This document shows positions 1 through 12,147 of a stretch of DNA of 64,000 bases, one piece after another; position 1 is the stretch's first letter, and each line of letters opens with the position of its first letter. The DNA lies in NCBI GenBank assembly GCA_964035545.1, contig CAXIUT010000037.1, forward strand, positions 1-64,000, in the 5' to 3' direction. This DNA is from Bugula neritina. Its lineage: Eukaryota > Bryozoa > Gymnolaemata > Cheilostomatida > Bugulidae. A program made the position numbers and the translations under genes. A model generated the notes under the pieces. The model saw nothing but the letters and a program-made list of their open reading frames with translations. It was not told where the DNA came from and ran no database searches.

Positions 1-81
1 CCCAACCCCAACCCCAACCCCAACCCCAACCCCAACCCCAACCCCAACCCCAACCCCAACCCCAACCCCAACCCCAACCCC
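1..81. repeat. Left telomere, C4A2 repeats
   Basis: The window opens with about 13 units of CCCCAA, the orientation expected for the 5' end of the top strand of a ciliate chromosome. The repeat is pure C4A2, without the C3A3 units found in mixed Paramecium telomeres. It stops sharply before AT-rich DNA. Confidence 0.95.
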
Positions 82-404
82 ATTATTAAAATATGATATA
101 TTTTTAAATAAACTCATATAAAACTAGACAGATTAATATATTAGATAACATATTATTATTTATTTATGAAATGTCGAATAACTTCCAAAATATTTATTCT
201 TTGAGACTAGAATTTACTTTTTTTAGCTGATTTGGCTAAAAAAAATCAAATTTAAAATTCTAGGCAATCAATAAAGAGCGACCATCTTAGCTATTTCGAG
301 GTTAGTATAATCGTGAAGATAGGAAAGGTCAATAATAAATCAAAAAGATATTTAATTTATTGTCATAGTTAAGAGAAAGATCATTGAAATAGAAGGAAGA
401 TCAT
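82..404. other. Short subtelomeric non-coding region
   Basis: About 320 bp of AT-rich sequence between the telomere and the first ATG. I see no ORF, tRNA or repeated element in it. It presumably holds the promoter and 5' UTR of the first gene. Confidence 0.5.
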
Positions 405-2318
405 ATGTCTACTCAAATAGCAGTTGTAGATATGTCTTAAAAAGATAATGAGGAAAAAAGATATGAGATACGTATTCAGTTTAAAATAAATGATGTCAAA
501 TCGATTTAGGTGATTAGTTTGTCTGTTGATGAAAGCTATTTGATAAAAAAACAATTATTTTATGCTAAAAAAGAGAGATAGTATGATAGATAATTGATTA
601 ATCATTTGGATGAGAAACTTGAGTTATATGATAAAAAGATAGAAAATCAAGGTGATAAAATAAGTAGAGAAACTTAGCTTATGAAGTTAGCTTTAAAATA
701 GAATTATGGAGATTTGATATAAGCAGTTACTACTCAGATAAAGCATGTGTTTAAGAAATAGGAAGATAAATATAAAGGTGATCATTAGATTAAGAAAACA
801 AAATAGATTAGTAAACTTAGAAAAAAGCTTAGAAAAGAAAAGAAAGAAAAAAGAAGAGCTAAAAAGCAAAGGAGAAAATAGAGAAGAAGAAAAAGAAAAC
901 AAATATAATAGTTGTAAAAGATAATTAAAGCTCAAAATAGTGAAGTAACTATGTAACAAGTTTTAGAACTAAAAAAGAAAAAATAAGCAATATAAATAAA
1001 AGATAGTTCTGATTCATCATCACTACGTTAAAAAAATAAACATTTAAATCAATCTTCTGACTCAGATTCTGAGCCAATTAGATAAAGACAATAAATTAAA
1101 GACAAAAAGAATAAACATAAAAAACATCATCATAGAGATCATCATTCTTCTTCTGAAGATATAAATAAGAATTAAGTTAGAGCGACAAATATAAACTATA
1201 TGTCTAAATTGAGGAATAATAGAATGGTATAAATTGTAGATAGTCCTTAGCATATTGACGTAGATAGTGTAGATGAGGGAGATTTAGATGTATTTCGTTC
1301 AAAACTTTAAGAAAAACATCGAAAACTTTAAAAACAAAGACAATCACAAAAATTAAATATACTTAATAGATAGCAAAGAGAACAAGCTTAAGAAAAATAA
1401 AATATAAAAGAAAAGAAAAAAAGTAGAAAAAGAAAAGAAAAATAAGTAGAGCATTAGTAAGGAGAATAAGAATATCTTCGTAGAATAGAGAAACATCGGT
1501 TAACAGGGACGATATAGCCATCTAAATTAGATAGAATTGAACGACTTCATAGAATCATTAAGAATCCAATAGTTCATAAAGACGATTAATTCAACCCATA
1601 ATACAATGGCTAGCCTAAATATAAACCTTATGTCCAATTAAATGAAAATAAATCAATGCGTCCAAACCAAATTTTTACTGGTCGTCTTGATTAGCCTCAA
1701 TCTACAACTAAAAAGATTCCTATATTTTTTAGAACAGATTACCCTTCTTATAAAAGTTTTTAGATCAATAGTAATGTAATAAGGAAAATAGGGGGAGTAG
1801 AATACCAACAATTAGTTTTTGATTATCCTATTCCTACTTCAGGAAAGCACCTGTTGACTATGCGAGTGATGGAGAGCCAGGATTCTTATATTTGGTTTGG
1901 ACTGATTGATCTTCGTGAGAAGGATCGTGAGCAGAGTTATAACAAGAAGAATTGTATATCATTTAGTTTGCAATCTGGACATGTGGTGATAAATGGTAAA
2001 TTTGGTGGTAAGCCAATAGAGCGGGTGAAGATGGGTTTGGCTGTGAGGATGATGATTGATATGGATAGAAATGTGGTTGAGTGGAATGTTAGTGATAATC
2101 GAAGTCGTACTGCTAAGCCCAACCCCAACCCCAACCCCAACCCCAACCCCAACCCCAACCCCAACCCCAACCCCAACCCCAACCCCAACCCCAACCCCAA
2201 CCCCAACCCCTTTATTTTAAAAACAAATATGAATCTTAATTGTTTATGTTTTATTTTAAGAAATTATTAGTTGTCTGTGATATAAAATAACTTATATTAA
2301 ATAATTTTATTAGCATGA
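405..2318 (+). CDS. Charged coiled-coil protein with C-terminal SPRY-like segment, ORF reads into telomeric array
   Basis: An open frame starts at the ATG at 405, with many TAA/TAG codons read as Gln. The first ~430 residues are rich in Lys, Glu and Gln and probably form coiled coil, with an acidic Ser/Asp patch and a His-rich patch near residues 205-250. From about residue 480 the sequence resembles an SPRY/B30.2 beta-sandwich (motifs LLTMRVMESQDSYIWFGLID, ISFSLQSGHVVINGKFGG). At 2118 the frame enters the C4A2 array and would encode about 15 Pro-Asn dipeptides, then an unrelated tail ending at TGA 2316-2318. The SPRY-like segment stops abruptly at the array, so the natural C-terminus is probably missing. 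Function unknown; the repeat-encoded tail is probably not genuine. Confidence 0.6.
2118..2210. repeat. Internal C4A2 telomeric array (93 bp)
   Basis: A pure CCCCAA array in left-telomere orientation. It begins CCCAACCCC directly after an in-frame coding sequence and ends CCCC before AT-rich DNA. The next start codon follows 105 bp later, much like a true chromosome end. Its length and phase match the array at 55195-55287. Confidence 0.95.
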
Positions 2319-4389
2319 AGCTACGTACTCAGAGAATTCATCAAATGGGTTCATCAAATCGAGATAAGGAAGTTATTCCTTTTAACTCAACAAGTGTATT
2401 CGAAACAAGTTATATCAAATCGAAATCTAGCTACTACAAGACCACTCAGTCACTTCCTCAGGCCAACATGGAATAGTAAAAAACATAAAAACCTTTCAAA
2501 GGACATAATGTTCAACTAAACACTTTGCGTTGGAATACTAGAGGGAAGAAGAAAGGAAGAGATGCTAAATGGATATTAGAACAGCCAGTCCCACAGTTAG
2601 ATCAAACTTGTCATCTTAATGAGGAAGTCACAGATATTGTTCAGGAGTTTAAAGGAAAAAAGGTCAATATGTATAAGTTGAATCAGCTTAAGCATACTTT
2701 TGTGAAGAATAATAAGGCAAGAAAGTAATTAAAAGGATATTTTAACAGATTCGCAAAGGAAAATAAAATAGGAGTAGAAGAGTTGAAGTAAGTGGTGAAT
2801 GAATATGGATATGATATAACTGAAGATTAGGCAAAAATGATATTTAGATTAACTGGAGCTAAAAATTAAATTGACTTAAAACAGTTTGTAGAGCTAATGT
2901 CAAGAGATAATATCTACTTTTCAACTTTAAAGATAGATGGAGAGTTCGGTAAACCTACAAAACATTTTGAAGAAAGAATTCATATTGTGATTACTAATAA
3001 ATTTCCTAAACTGATGGAGGCTTTTAAGATATATAGAAGTCGAGATTAGCCTATTGATAAAGAAAAGTTTAACTATGTAATGAATAAATTAGATATCAAT
3101 GATTTAGTTATTTCTAAAGTTGAAAGGGAACAATTATTTGAAAAGTTTAAAAATAAAAATGGACATTTCAATGCTTAAGCTCTTTTTGGTGCGATAATAG
3201 AACAACAAAATATTGAAAGACCTGTTTTTCCTCCTAAATTATCAAACTTTGAGTCTAATCTTAAAACTCAAGAATAGATACAGGCCAAAAAAGATAAAAA
3301 ATCCACTAATTTTGATTTAAAAAGAGCAAGCAATCTTCAGTTTTAAAGTCAGTTTTATAAAGCTCAAAAAATACTGAAATAATTAAAAAATCTTGGTCCA
3401 TAAGCAAAATAATTAGTATCTAAAAAAGGTGGTTCTTTAACAAGATAACAATTGTTGAAAGAAACAGAAACTCTTTTGAATTCTAATGGAATTAACTTCA
3501 CTAAGTAGTAATACGATTGTTATTCTTCTTATTTTGATTATAACACTTCATCAAAAATAACAGATAAATAATTCAAGAAATATTTAGCTTAAAGTTAATC
3601 TAATGCCGAAGCACGTTTTGATCGAAGATTAAGAGTACCTGCTCCTGGTGATAATCAAAATTAACAACCAGAATACGATGAAGGCACTGCTCTTGATAGT
3701 ATTAAAAGAATTAGAAATAAACAGTTTTAGCCTGAAACAAAGAAAGTATTCAAGTAGTTTGATAAAGATAAAGATGGATATCTTTCTCGAAGTTAAATCA
3801 AAAATAAGGTTAAAGATATGGCAGTTTTAGAAGGATGGTAGGTATAAAATTTATTAAACTATTTTGATTCAGATGGAAAGGGTTATTTAGATTATTCAGA
3901 ATTTGCCAAGAAATTTGATAATACTAAAGCTCAGACTGATCTTAACTACTATCGATAATAACCTCTATCTAAACTAAAAAGTCACTCTGATTGGCTACAC
4001 ACCAAGAAAATTTCTATTAAATAAGCAAATAGTTCAAGTATTTTTTTAATTATTTAGTGTTCAAAGTGCCTAATAAATATTCTGCATGGCCAGAACGTCT
4101 TAGACACACCGATATGTCTTTGATTCAAGCTCCTTCAAAAGCAGGACAATTTATCTCTGAATTTTAGAGGTTCAACTCTTCATAAAAGCATAATATAGGG
4201 CAATAGTATAAGCAGGAGAAGACGAAAATATATGAGAATAAACTTAAGAGACTGACTAATTGGAATGATAGCCTTCAGCAAAAAATAAGGCAAAAAGATG
4301 AAGCTCATGATAAACGTTGTCAGGCCAATGATTATTCTTTGAGGATGGCAAAAGAGGTGTATGAGGAGAGATGTCATAATCCTATTTGA
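2315..4389 (+). CDS. EF-hand calcium-binding protein
   Basis: The reading frame from ATG 2315 to TGA 4387-4389 needs one 20-nt intron (4038-4057) and gives about 684 residues. Two canonical EF-hand loops lie near residues 486-497 and 522-533 (DKDKDGYLSRSQ and DSDGKGYLDYSE). Less regular helical segments around residues 140-290 may be degenerate EF-hands. The C-terminal ~110 residues are basic and helical. The architecture fits the calcium-binding ciliary or cytoskeletal proteins common in ciliates, but I recognise no specific orthologue. The ATG overlaps the nominal stop of the preceding frame by ATGA. If the array is a chromosome end, this gene starts 105 bp from the telomere. Confidence 0.75.
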
Positions 4390-4423
4390 TGATGTTTTAT
4401 TTGATAGATAATATAATTATTCA

Positions 4424-5788
4424 ATGTTGAAGAGAAGAAAAAGAATACAAAAATATATCAATGCTCTTAAACTTAAAAAGAAAGGATTATCTATGGAAGA
4501 TATTGACAAACTCAAAATCTAACCAGATAGCGATCAAATCATCCTCCCTAAACAGTAAATGCAACCATAGATACCAGGCACATCTATCCCCAAACTAACT
4601 TTCACTCCATTTGATACAAATCAGATTGACTAGAATAAACCCCTATGGGAAGACCAAGATGATTAGATAAATCTTTCAAAACAAAATAAATTCAAGAAAT
4701 TGCAAATTGATAGTAATACTACATAGCATCAATATGAATAAAGACTTAGACAATTTTATTACAGTAAATATTCTAGAAATAATTGGGCAGTTTAAGGAGA
4801 AGGTGAATATTAAGAGGATTTGAATGATATGCTTAATCATGAAGAAGTTTATCTTTCTAGTCTTAAGAAAAGGTAGATTTTAAAGGTTGATTTTACTGCT
4901 AAAACTAGTGAACATCATGGTTCAATTATTACTGGACTAGATTGGAGAGGAAACGTGATAGCAAGTTGTGGATATGACCAAAAAGTTAAACTTTGGTCTT
5001 TAAATCAAAATGAATTCAATCCTGAATTGAAATTGAAGATGGAAAAGGATGTTTATGTCGAAGGCTATGCATTAAGCAATTGTTTATTTAGGAAAGAATC
5101 AATCGTATTAGGTACTTTAAGACAAAATTATATAACTATTGACTGCTAAAAATGGAAAATGAACAAGTTAGGTTCTTCTTTTCTCAATATTCATCCTTCA
5201 TTTCAGTATATTCGTCAAAATTCATAAAAGAGTTAACTTTTAATATTTTCAGACAATAAAATAAGTATTTTAGACAAAAATAACACTTTTGCTGGTAATC
5301 TTATAGCCAATCAACAACTATAAGATGTTCAATTTACAAATAATAGGGTTTTAGGTATTTCAAAAGATTGTCTTTTTGAATGGGATACACGAACCTGGAG
5401 ATTAGTCAATAGACATCTTCTTTATAGAAACTTTACCAAACTTTGCATCAACCAAGACAATGTAGCGATAGGCAATAAACTTGGAATTGTCGATCTTTCT
5501 ACTGTCAACTAAAAATATAACTCTTATGCGTAGGTAGCAGCTCTGGTAACTCATGTAACTGAGTTAAAAGGCAACAAAGAGGGAAATTTGATGGTTAAAT
5601 GTTCTAAATGGAAAAGAAATGCTGTGAGATTGATAGATGTGCATAAAGGTAGAGTGATTGCTGGATGGCCTACAGTAAACACAAAGATAGGAATGCCTAC
5701 TGTGGCAGGATTTTCAACTGGAAATCAATTGTGTATTGGTAATACTAATGGGTACTTAAATTTCTTTGGGATATCTAGCTCAGAATGA
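4424..5788 (+). CDS. UTP18: U3 snoRNP WD-repeat protein, UTP18-like
   Basis: One uninterrupted frame of 454 codons from ATG 4424 to TGA 5786-5788, with no intron. The N-terminal ~150 residues are charged and contain a Tyr-Ser-Arg stretch typical of the region before the propeller. WD-like blades follow, with motifs HHGSITGLDW, IASCGYDQKVKLW and LFEWDTRTWRL. The C-terminal end (RNAVRLIDVHKGRVIAGWPT, IGNTNGYLNFFGI) resembles the last blades of UTP18. UTP18 is a small-subunit processome component that acts in the nucleolus in 18S pre-rRNA cleavage and recruits Mtr4. The length is close to other UTP18 proteins. The family call rests on recognition of the C-terminal blades; a different WD40 protein is possible. 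Confidence 0.65.
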
Positions 5789-5834
5789 TTAATTATATGC
5801 TTGATTATAAATAAATAATAATGATTCATATAAT

Positions 5835-6836
5835 ATGTTTCTGATAAGAAAGATTAGCTTTTGGAAAGGTATTGATAAAGAAGCTCGAGTAGTATTCTTT
5901 GGATCAGGTAAAGTTGCTCTTCCTTCTCTTAAATATTTACATCAAAACTTTAATAATTTGTCAGTAGTTACTCAACATGCTCAAAAACAAAAAAAAGTTG
6001 CTAATTAGGTCTAACTCTTTTGTAGATAAAATTCTCTTAACTGGTCTTCTCCTATAACTAATAGAACTGATAAAGATGTACGAAAGTAAGAATGGACATA
6101 ATTTTTAAAAACATTAGGACCAGTAGATTTTGGTATAATTTGTTCATATGGGTATTTGCTTCCCTCAAGAACAATCAAACGTTTCTCAAATGGAATGATC
6201 GTTATTCATCCATCTTTATTACCTAAATATAGAGGTGGGGCGCCTATTTTCCATGCTATTGCTAATGGAGACTAAAAATCAGGAATTAGTTATATCTAAG
6301 TAAGCCATAATTCATTTGATAAAGGAAGTATTTTACATCAAGTTTAATGTGAGATCAGTCAAACTTCAATGTATAAATAAATATAACAACAATTAGCTTA
6401 AGAAGCAGCAAAGAATCTTTCATTTGTTTTAAACAATATTAATGAATTAAGACCGGGAAAATCTCAATAAAATTAGGAAAACAATATTCCAAAAGAATTA
6501 ACTCAAGCTCCATTAGTAACATCAAATAATTTTGATATCAAAAGACCAGCTTAAGTAGTTTACAACTGGAGCAGAGCTATCGAAACTCCTTTAGTACATT
6601 TTCTTGCCAAAGATAAGGAATTAATATTGAAATTTATTCCATAATATCTCTAAGGATAGGGTGAAATTGGTTCATTTAAGGTGGTGAGTAAACGTCTTTA
6701 TCTTCGTTGTTCAGATAAGTTTATTCGAGTCAAAAGTTGGTATGAACCAACTCGTTCATAACAACGACCAGGTATATTCATAGCATAATTTATAAAAAGT
6801 GGGAAATATCCTATTGAATTAGTGAAAGTAAAATGA
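5835..6836 (+). CDS. MTFMT: Methionyl-tRNA formyltransferase (mitochondrial)
   Basis: 333 codons from ATG 5835 to TGA 6834-6836, no intron. The formyltransferase core is clear: VVFFGSGKVALPSLKYL near residue 21 (family FxGTPxFAxxxL), GIICSYGYLLP near residue 105, and the catalytic block VIHPSLLPKYRGGAPIFHAI, which carries the Asn/His/Asp-type formyl-transfer region (family motif NxHxSLLPxYRGAAP; here IHPSLLPKYRG). The C-terminal OB-like domain follows (KRPAQVVYNWSRAI). It formylates initiator Met-tRNA for organellar translation. The N-terminal ~15 residues are basic and hydrophobic and could be a mitochondrial presequence. One expected residue of the active site (the first Asn of the motif) appears as Val, so catalytic competence should be checked. 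Confidence 0.85.
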
Positions 6837-6856
6837 TATTGATATTCTATTATTAT

Positions 6857-8035
6857 TCATACACAATCACGTAGTTAGAGCATATCTTGTAGAAGGTCAT
6901 CATCGAAATCAGGAAATATTTTAAGTGCAATCTGAAGATACATTTATTTTAGTTAAAGTATCTTTCTGGAAACTATATCTATTTCAGTAACAGATTGATT
7001 TTCGTAAGTTGATTGAAATAGAATCATTCCATCATAGTCGTGTTATTTTGTTTTATTGAGATAGTTTGAAATTTATTGATCAACAACTTATATTTTTTCT
7101 TAGCTATTATGCATGAATATCAATGGAGGCTTTGCTTATTTTTCTGAATGACTTTAGATTTTAAAAATAGTATACTAATTTAAAAAGAAAACTTCTGAAA
7201 GCTATCTTTACGAACATGGTATTTTAAATTTAGCTTCTCTCATTGTTTTATTTTCATAATTTATAACAAAAAGTGCACTTTGTTAAAGTTTAATATGTTT
7301 TTATCTGATGTTATTACTGGGTATTCCAATCATTAAAATTTATTTTCTTTTGATTTCCCATAAAGCATCACTTCTAATAAATAAATACTAATTATAGATA
7401 TCTTGAGGAATTTATATTTTTAACTTTTTTATCTGACTCGAAGCTTCACTACCTATCATTTTGATTTAGTGTAAATATATCTCAATATATTTATAGTATT
7501 TCCTGGAATGCCAAGCTACCATGGAATGATTATTAACTTTACTAACAAGATTTTAAGGATGGTATTGATTGGGTTCTGTTTTATACCTGAGAATTGGTTT
7601 TAAATCTGATTAGATATTTTTTCCAAAATAAGTTAGAGTCAGCTATGTTTTATCAAAATTTTAGTATTCTTTAAAGCATATCATCTATGAATCTCCAAAT
7701 CGATAAATATCTAAATAATCAAAGTTATTCATCAAAAAAACATATCCTACATTATTTTTTGTATTATTTTTGATGTTAATAATATTTATCATGCTCTATT
7801 CAACTAAAGGAACAAGTATGAGATACTCTTGTAACATTAAAAACATATTTATAGTTGATTTAAAGATATATCTATTAATTATTTTACCTTAATGATTTAC
7901 ATGGATGATAGTCTCATTCTCACTTTCATCTTAAAGAGCAAGCATCATATAAGTATTGTTGTAACTTGGAGATAGTTGTAATATTTTAAAGATTTACTTT
8001 GTAAAGGTCAACCTTGTGTTTTATTTCAGAATCAT
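6857..8035 (-). CDS. Hypothetical protein, 392 aa
   Basis: A frame of 393 codons with no TGA runs from ATG 8035 to the stop at 6857-6859. No intron is needed. The protein is rich in Gln, Asn, Lys and Ile, without a clear membrane segment or recognised domain. It ends with an acidic cluster (KIFPDFDDDLLQDML). The ATG choice is tentative because the frame stays open upstream for some codons. It lies tail to tail with the formyltransferase gene (21 bp apart) and head side toward the next minus-strand gene. I do not recognise a family. Confidence 0.6.
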
Positions 8036-8126
8036 AAAATTTATAATATACTTAAACTTAGATATATTTATAATTTTAATATTGTAAGCTCTTTAACGTT
8101 TCATGATTTAAAATGTATAAACTTCA

Positions 8127-11100
8127 TCAAGAGTTTTCTTACTAAGAAGCATCCAATGCCTTAGTTGTTTCTCCTTTCTTTTTGGCTTTGAATTCCTAAA
8201 CCATCTGCTTCTTCTCAGCTTGAGATCTTTCTAGTTTTTTCCTCTGCTCTTCTTTTCTTCTTTTTTATTATGATTTTTCTCTTTATTTTTTCTCTTTTTC
8301 TTCTTATTATTTTTGCCTCTTTAATTCCTATATTTTTCTTTTAGTTTAATCATTTTATCTTTTTTTCCTCTCTGCTTCAGCTTTATCTTTCTCCATTTTT
8401 GATTGCTTACTGGCCTTTTGAGCTTATTAGTCTTCTTTCTTTTTTTAATTATATTCTTCAAGTTTTTGTTTGAGTTATTTTTATCTTCTTTACTTTCTCT
8501 ATTTGATTTTTCTTTTTTATTCTTCCTTCTGATCTCTTTCTTCTTGAAGTTTTCTATTTTTTTCTTATTTAGACTCTTTATAGGTTTACATTGATGTTTT
8601 CAATTGTCTTGTAGCATTTAATCTCTTCATTTCAGCAGCTTCTTTAAGTTTTCTCATTTATTCCTCTTTTTATTTTTTACTTTTTAAAGCTGGATTCATA
8701 TGTTTTAATCCTATCTCTTCATGATTTAATTCAATAGCATGCATAATATCTGAAACTACAAGAGCAGCTTCTTTAGCTATAGGTCTTTCTTTCATTGGAA
8801 ATTTAGATACCTCCTTTTTCAGATGAATGGGCAGATGTTTTGTTTATATTTATCCTTTATTCCAATCTAAGGCATAAACAGTTGGTCTAGCCCGATTGAT
8901 TTTAACTTCACTTACAAAGGGTTCAATTATATGAAATTTTAAAGCCTAGAATAAAATTTCATCAATTACTTCATAAACATCTTTATAAGTGGGACTCATA
9001 GCCTCCAAAAATATTTTATGATCAAAAACTACTCTGTTTTATGTGATCTTTTTATACCCTTACGGTAAAATATAATCAGGATTTTATTGTAAACGTTTAT
9101 TAAGTAATTTAACAGCTTCTTCTTATCCTACAAACATAGCATCAGGTTATTCAAAAAGCTGAACATTAACTCTATTCTCAGAAGCATAGAGTTTAAAAGT
9201 AGAAAATATTTAATCTAACATCTCACCGACAGGTTTTCCTCGGAAGTCTTTGGGTGGTCGTGTGTACATTACGAAAGCCATTTGTACAAAAAACTATTTA
9301 AATCCTTAGAAGTCAAGTAGTTAAGGATCATCTCTTGAAACATTTCTTTTGTAATTAACTCTACGGCACAAAGTTACAATTTATCTTGGTGTTATGAGAG
9401 AATCCAATCCATGATCTTTGAGCATCTTGAAAATCAAACTTGAATGCAATAAATAAGCCTTATTACTAATTTAATCAAAATATTTTGTATGAAATCCATG
9501 TTTTTGACTACTATAATTATGGAAATAAACTTTTAAAGCTTTCTAATACTTTTTTATTGCTTGTTAAACACCTTGCCCATCTCTTTCTTCTTCAGCTTCA
9601 TTACTGTAAAAATTCAAATATAACTGATTACTTTAGGCATATACTTACTTTGAGTTGAATTCAAAAAGATAGTGAATATCTCCTTCATTAACTCCTTTAA
9701 ATTTAAGTCCTCTTTACATTGCTACCTTTTTCTCCATAATCTTTTTTTGTTTGGCTTTCTGCTCTTATGCCTGTAAAAGTTGATACCTTTTAGATTATTC
9801 AGCCATTGCTTTAAGTTGATGATGTTTAGCATATTTTTATACACCCATATAAGCATCTTGTTTTACTTGAGCAAGTGAAAGACTCATTGGGTGTAAAGGA
9901 TCTGCATTTGAATTTCTTTTTTAAGTGCTTTTTATAAAATTACTTCCTTATTCTGTTGTATCTCTTTATAAATCAGAAGAACGAATCGCAGAAGGAGAGT
10001 TTATTACTTTTGGAGATTTTAGTGAGACATTTTTTATTCTTGATTTATTATTTTTTATTGGTTCAGGCTATAATTATTTTTAATATTTTGCCAGTAGTTT
10101 AGTTGGATCTCCTAGAAGAGCAACAATTTTCTCTAATCCTTTGGAATGATCTTTTCCAAAAGCTTAAAGTTGTAAGCAACTGAAACAAAGAAGAGGTTAT
10201 ATTCCTTCATTAATATCTTTATTGCCTAACTCAATGACTCTTTTTAAGAAAAATTCTATCTCTAGCATTTTTAATTTCGAGGTCGCATCATCTCCATCTA
10301 GTTTAGATTTATGACTGAGAGGTTTCCTCTTTTCTGTACTTTTCTTAGCACTTGCAAAATATAAAGCCAGGCATACTTTAACTAATTTTCCTGTCATATC
10401 TATCAGTATTTCTTCTTATTTAAAGTTTTCTATAATTTGTATCAATAAAATGGCAAGTTATCTTCCTAATCCGGTTTATTCGACAAAAGATCGACTGACT
10501 AAATTATAAATAGCAACTGCAACTCTAGCTTCTACATCACTTGCCAATGTTTTTATAAATAATAATATTTCTAATTGTTCTACTTTTGGTTCTGATCTTT
10601 GGGACAAAGCTTCAACTATAGGAGCTGGTGGAATAGAAGGTAAATCAGTTAGTAAATTAATAAAACCATACATTAGTACATCATACTCATTTTATCCAGC
10701 ATTTGCTAGTCTTGCAGTTAGTAATTTGAATAGAATAGGAGCCAGAGGATACTTTTATTGACCTGTTACTTCTAGCAATCCAAAGAAAAGATGTACAAGT
10801 TCAATATTAGCTGCTTCCTTTGAAAGAATAATATCTTTGGCTGACATCATAAGTGCTTATCCGCAATATGAATCAAAAGTATTAAAATCTGTTGTTGCGA
10901 TCTCCAGACAACAAGTTAAACTACTCAATGCTGAATCAGGATCTTTAATCACACTAGTCATTTGTTATATTATTTTACTAAATACTTAAGATTAAATAAA
11001 TTAATTTTTCCTTCCTTTTCGATTGTAGATTTTCCATAATGAAATGAATAAAGTAGCTAGGTCATTTTTAGATGTATTTTAATACATTTAATTTACAATA

Positions 11101-11955
11101 GAAAGGTTAAAATCACTAATTTCCAAGATAAATTAGACCACTTTATCTGAAAGTTGCTTATGTCGACGAATAATCAACATCAAAGTAGCGACCAAATGTT
11201 CTTCCAATAATCTGACTCTTATTTCTTACTCATATGTTTCAAGAAATGAAAAAGTTAAGTTTAAAGTGGTATCAGCTACTGATTAGGATTTTGATATAAG
11301 AGCTGGTTTGATAGATTTTAAGAAAAATACTTAATTTTATTTATTTTTTGCAAAATTTACTATTTTGGATAATTGTCTGGTGAATTCTACCATCAATGAT
11401 TCAACAGGTTTAAAATCACCTTTTAGACCTTTAGCAAGGATATGTGCCAAGTATTTACTATCATTTGACAAAAGAGATAAAGCTTCTTTTGGAGATAATA
11501 CAAAATGTCGAATAATTGACAGTAAAAATAGCTCAAGTAGAGACTAAGCATCTTTGATTTCTTTTCTAGGATCAATATCTTTGAGGTTGATTTATGCTAA
11601 ATATCAATAAAAATACTTTCTTTGGTAGACCTTTGATGTATTTCTCTCAATTTACTTATGATTTTGAAGACCAACTCATGGTTTCCATTTATAATTTTAC
11701 TTTTTTCATCTTGAGTTAACTTAATGCTTAATCGTTTAAGATATTATCTATATGATTTGTTTATTACATGATGATATTCCAATTAGATACTCTAGTGATG
11801 GCTGAGTTTCCATCTTGCAGTTATATTTTAGCATCTCTGTCAATTGCCTTAAGAAGATTAGTCACTGTGCGTCCATTTTCGAGATCTTGACTTGTAAAGT
11901 TTTGAGCTACACCCATTGAAGTCAGCCATTCAGATATTTCTGGGTCACGATTCAT
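8127..11955 (-). CDS. Large ARM/HEAT-like protein with Lys/Glu-rich coiled-coil tail
   Basis: Starts at ATG 11955 and ends at TGA (8127-8129). Two 20-nt introns (11748-11767 and 11597-11616) are required; removing them gives one frame of about 1262 residues. The first ~500 residues are helical and leucine-rich like ARM/HEAT repeats (e.g. SLLELFLLSIIRHFVLSPKE, LEILLFIKTLASDVEARVAV). A middle domain of ~350 residues contains a conserved-looking block (EAMSPTYKDVYEVIDEILFQ). The last ~200 residues are an almost pure Lys/Glu/Gln helix. The architecture suggests a ciliary scaffold protein, but no specific orthologue was recognised. The upstream gap to the divergent DOP1 gene is only 192 bp. Confidence 0.7.
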
Positions 11956-12147
11956 TTTGATAAGTTTCTATTTCAATATAAATAATGAAGATAAACGATC
12001 ATAGTAGAAATATAAAAAATATTAAAGTGAAAATCAAATAGAAATAGAGGATTTATTATATTTAAACTATCAATATCCTTGAAAAAAACTTATTTAAAAT
12101 ACCCATATTATTTATAGATCATAAAAACTTTAAATTTGATATTAAGC

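Noticed and set aside
693-959. Phe/Leu-rich membrane-like ORF on the minus strand
   Set aside because: It is the complement of Lys/Glu-rich coding sequence in the first gene; similar Phe/Ser-rich shadows occur opposite every Lys-rich region.
2118-2270. Genuine Pro-Asn or Gly-Leu repeat proteins at the arrays
   Set aside because: The repeats are exact C4A2 telomeric units and open in several frames on both strands, so the peptides are by-products.
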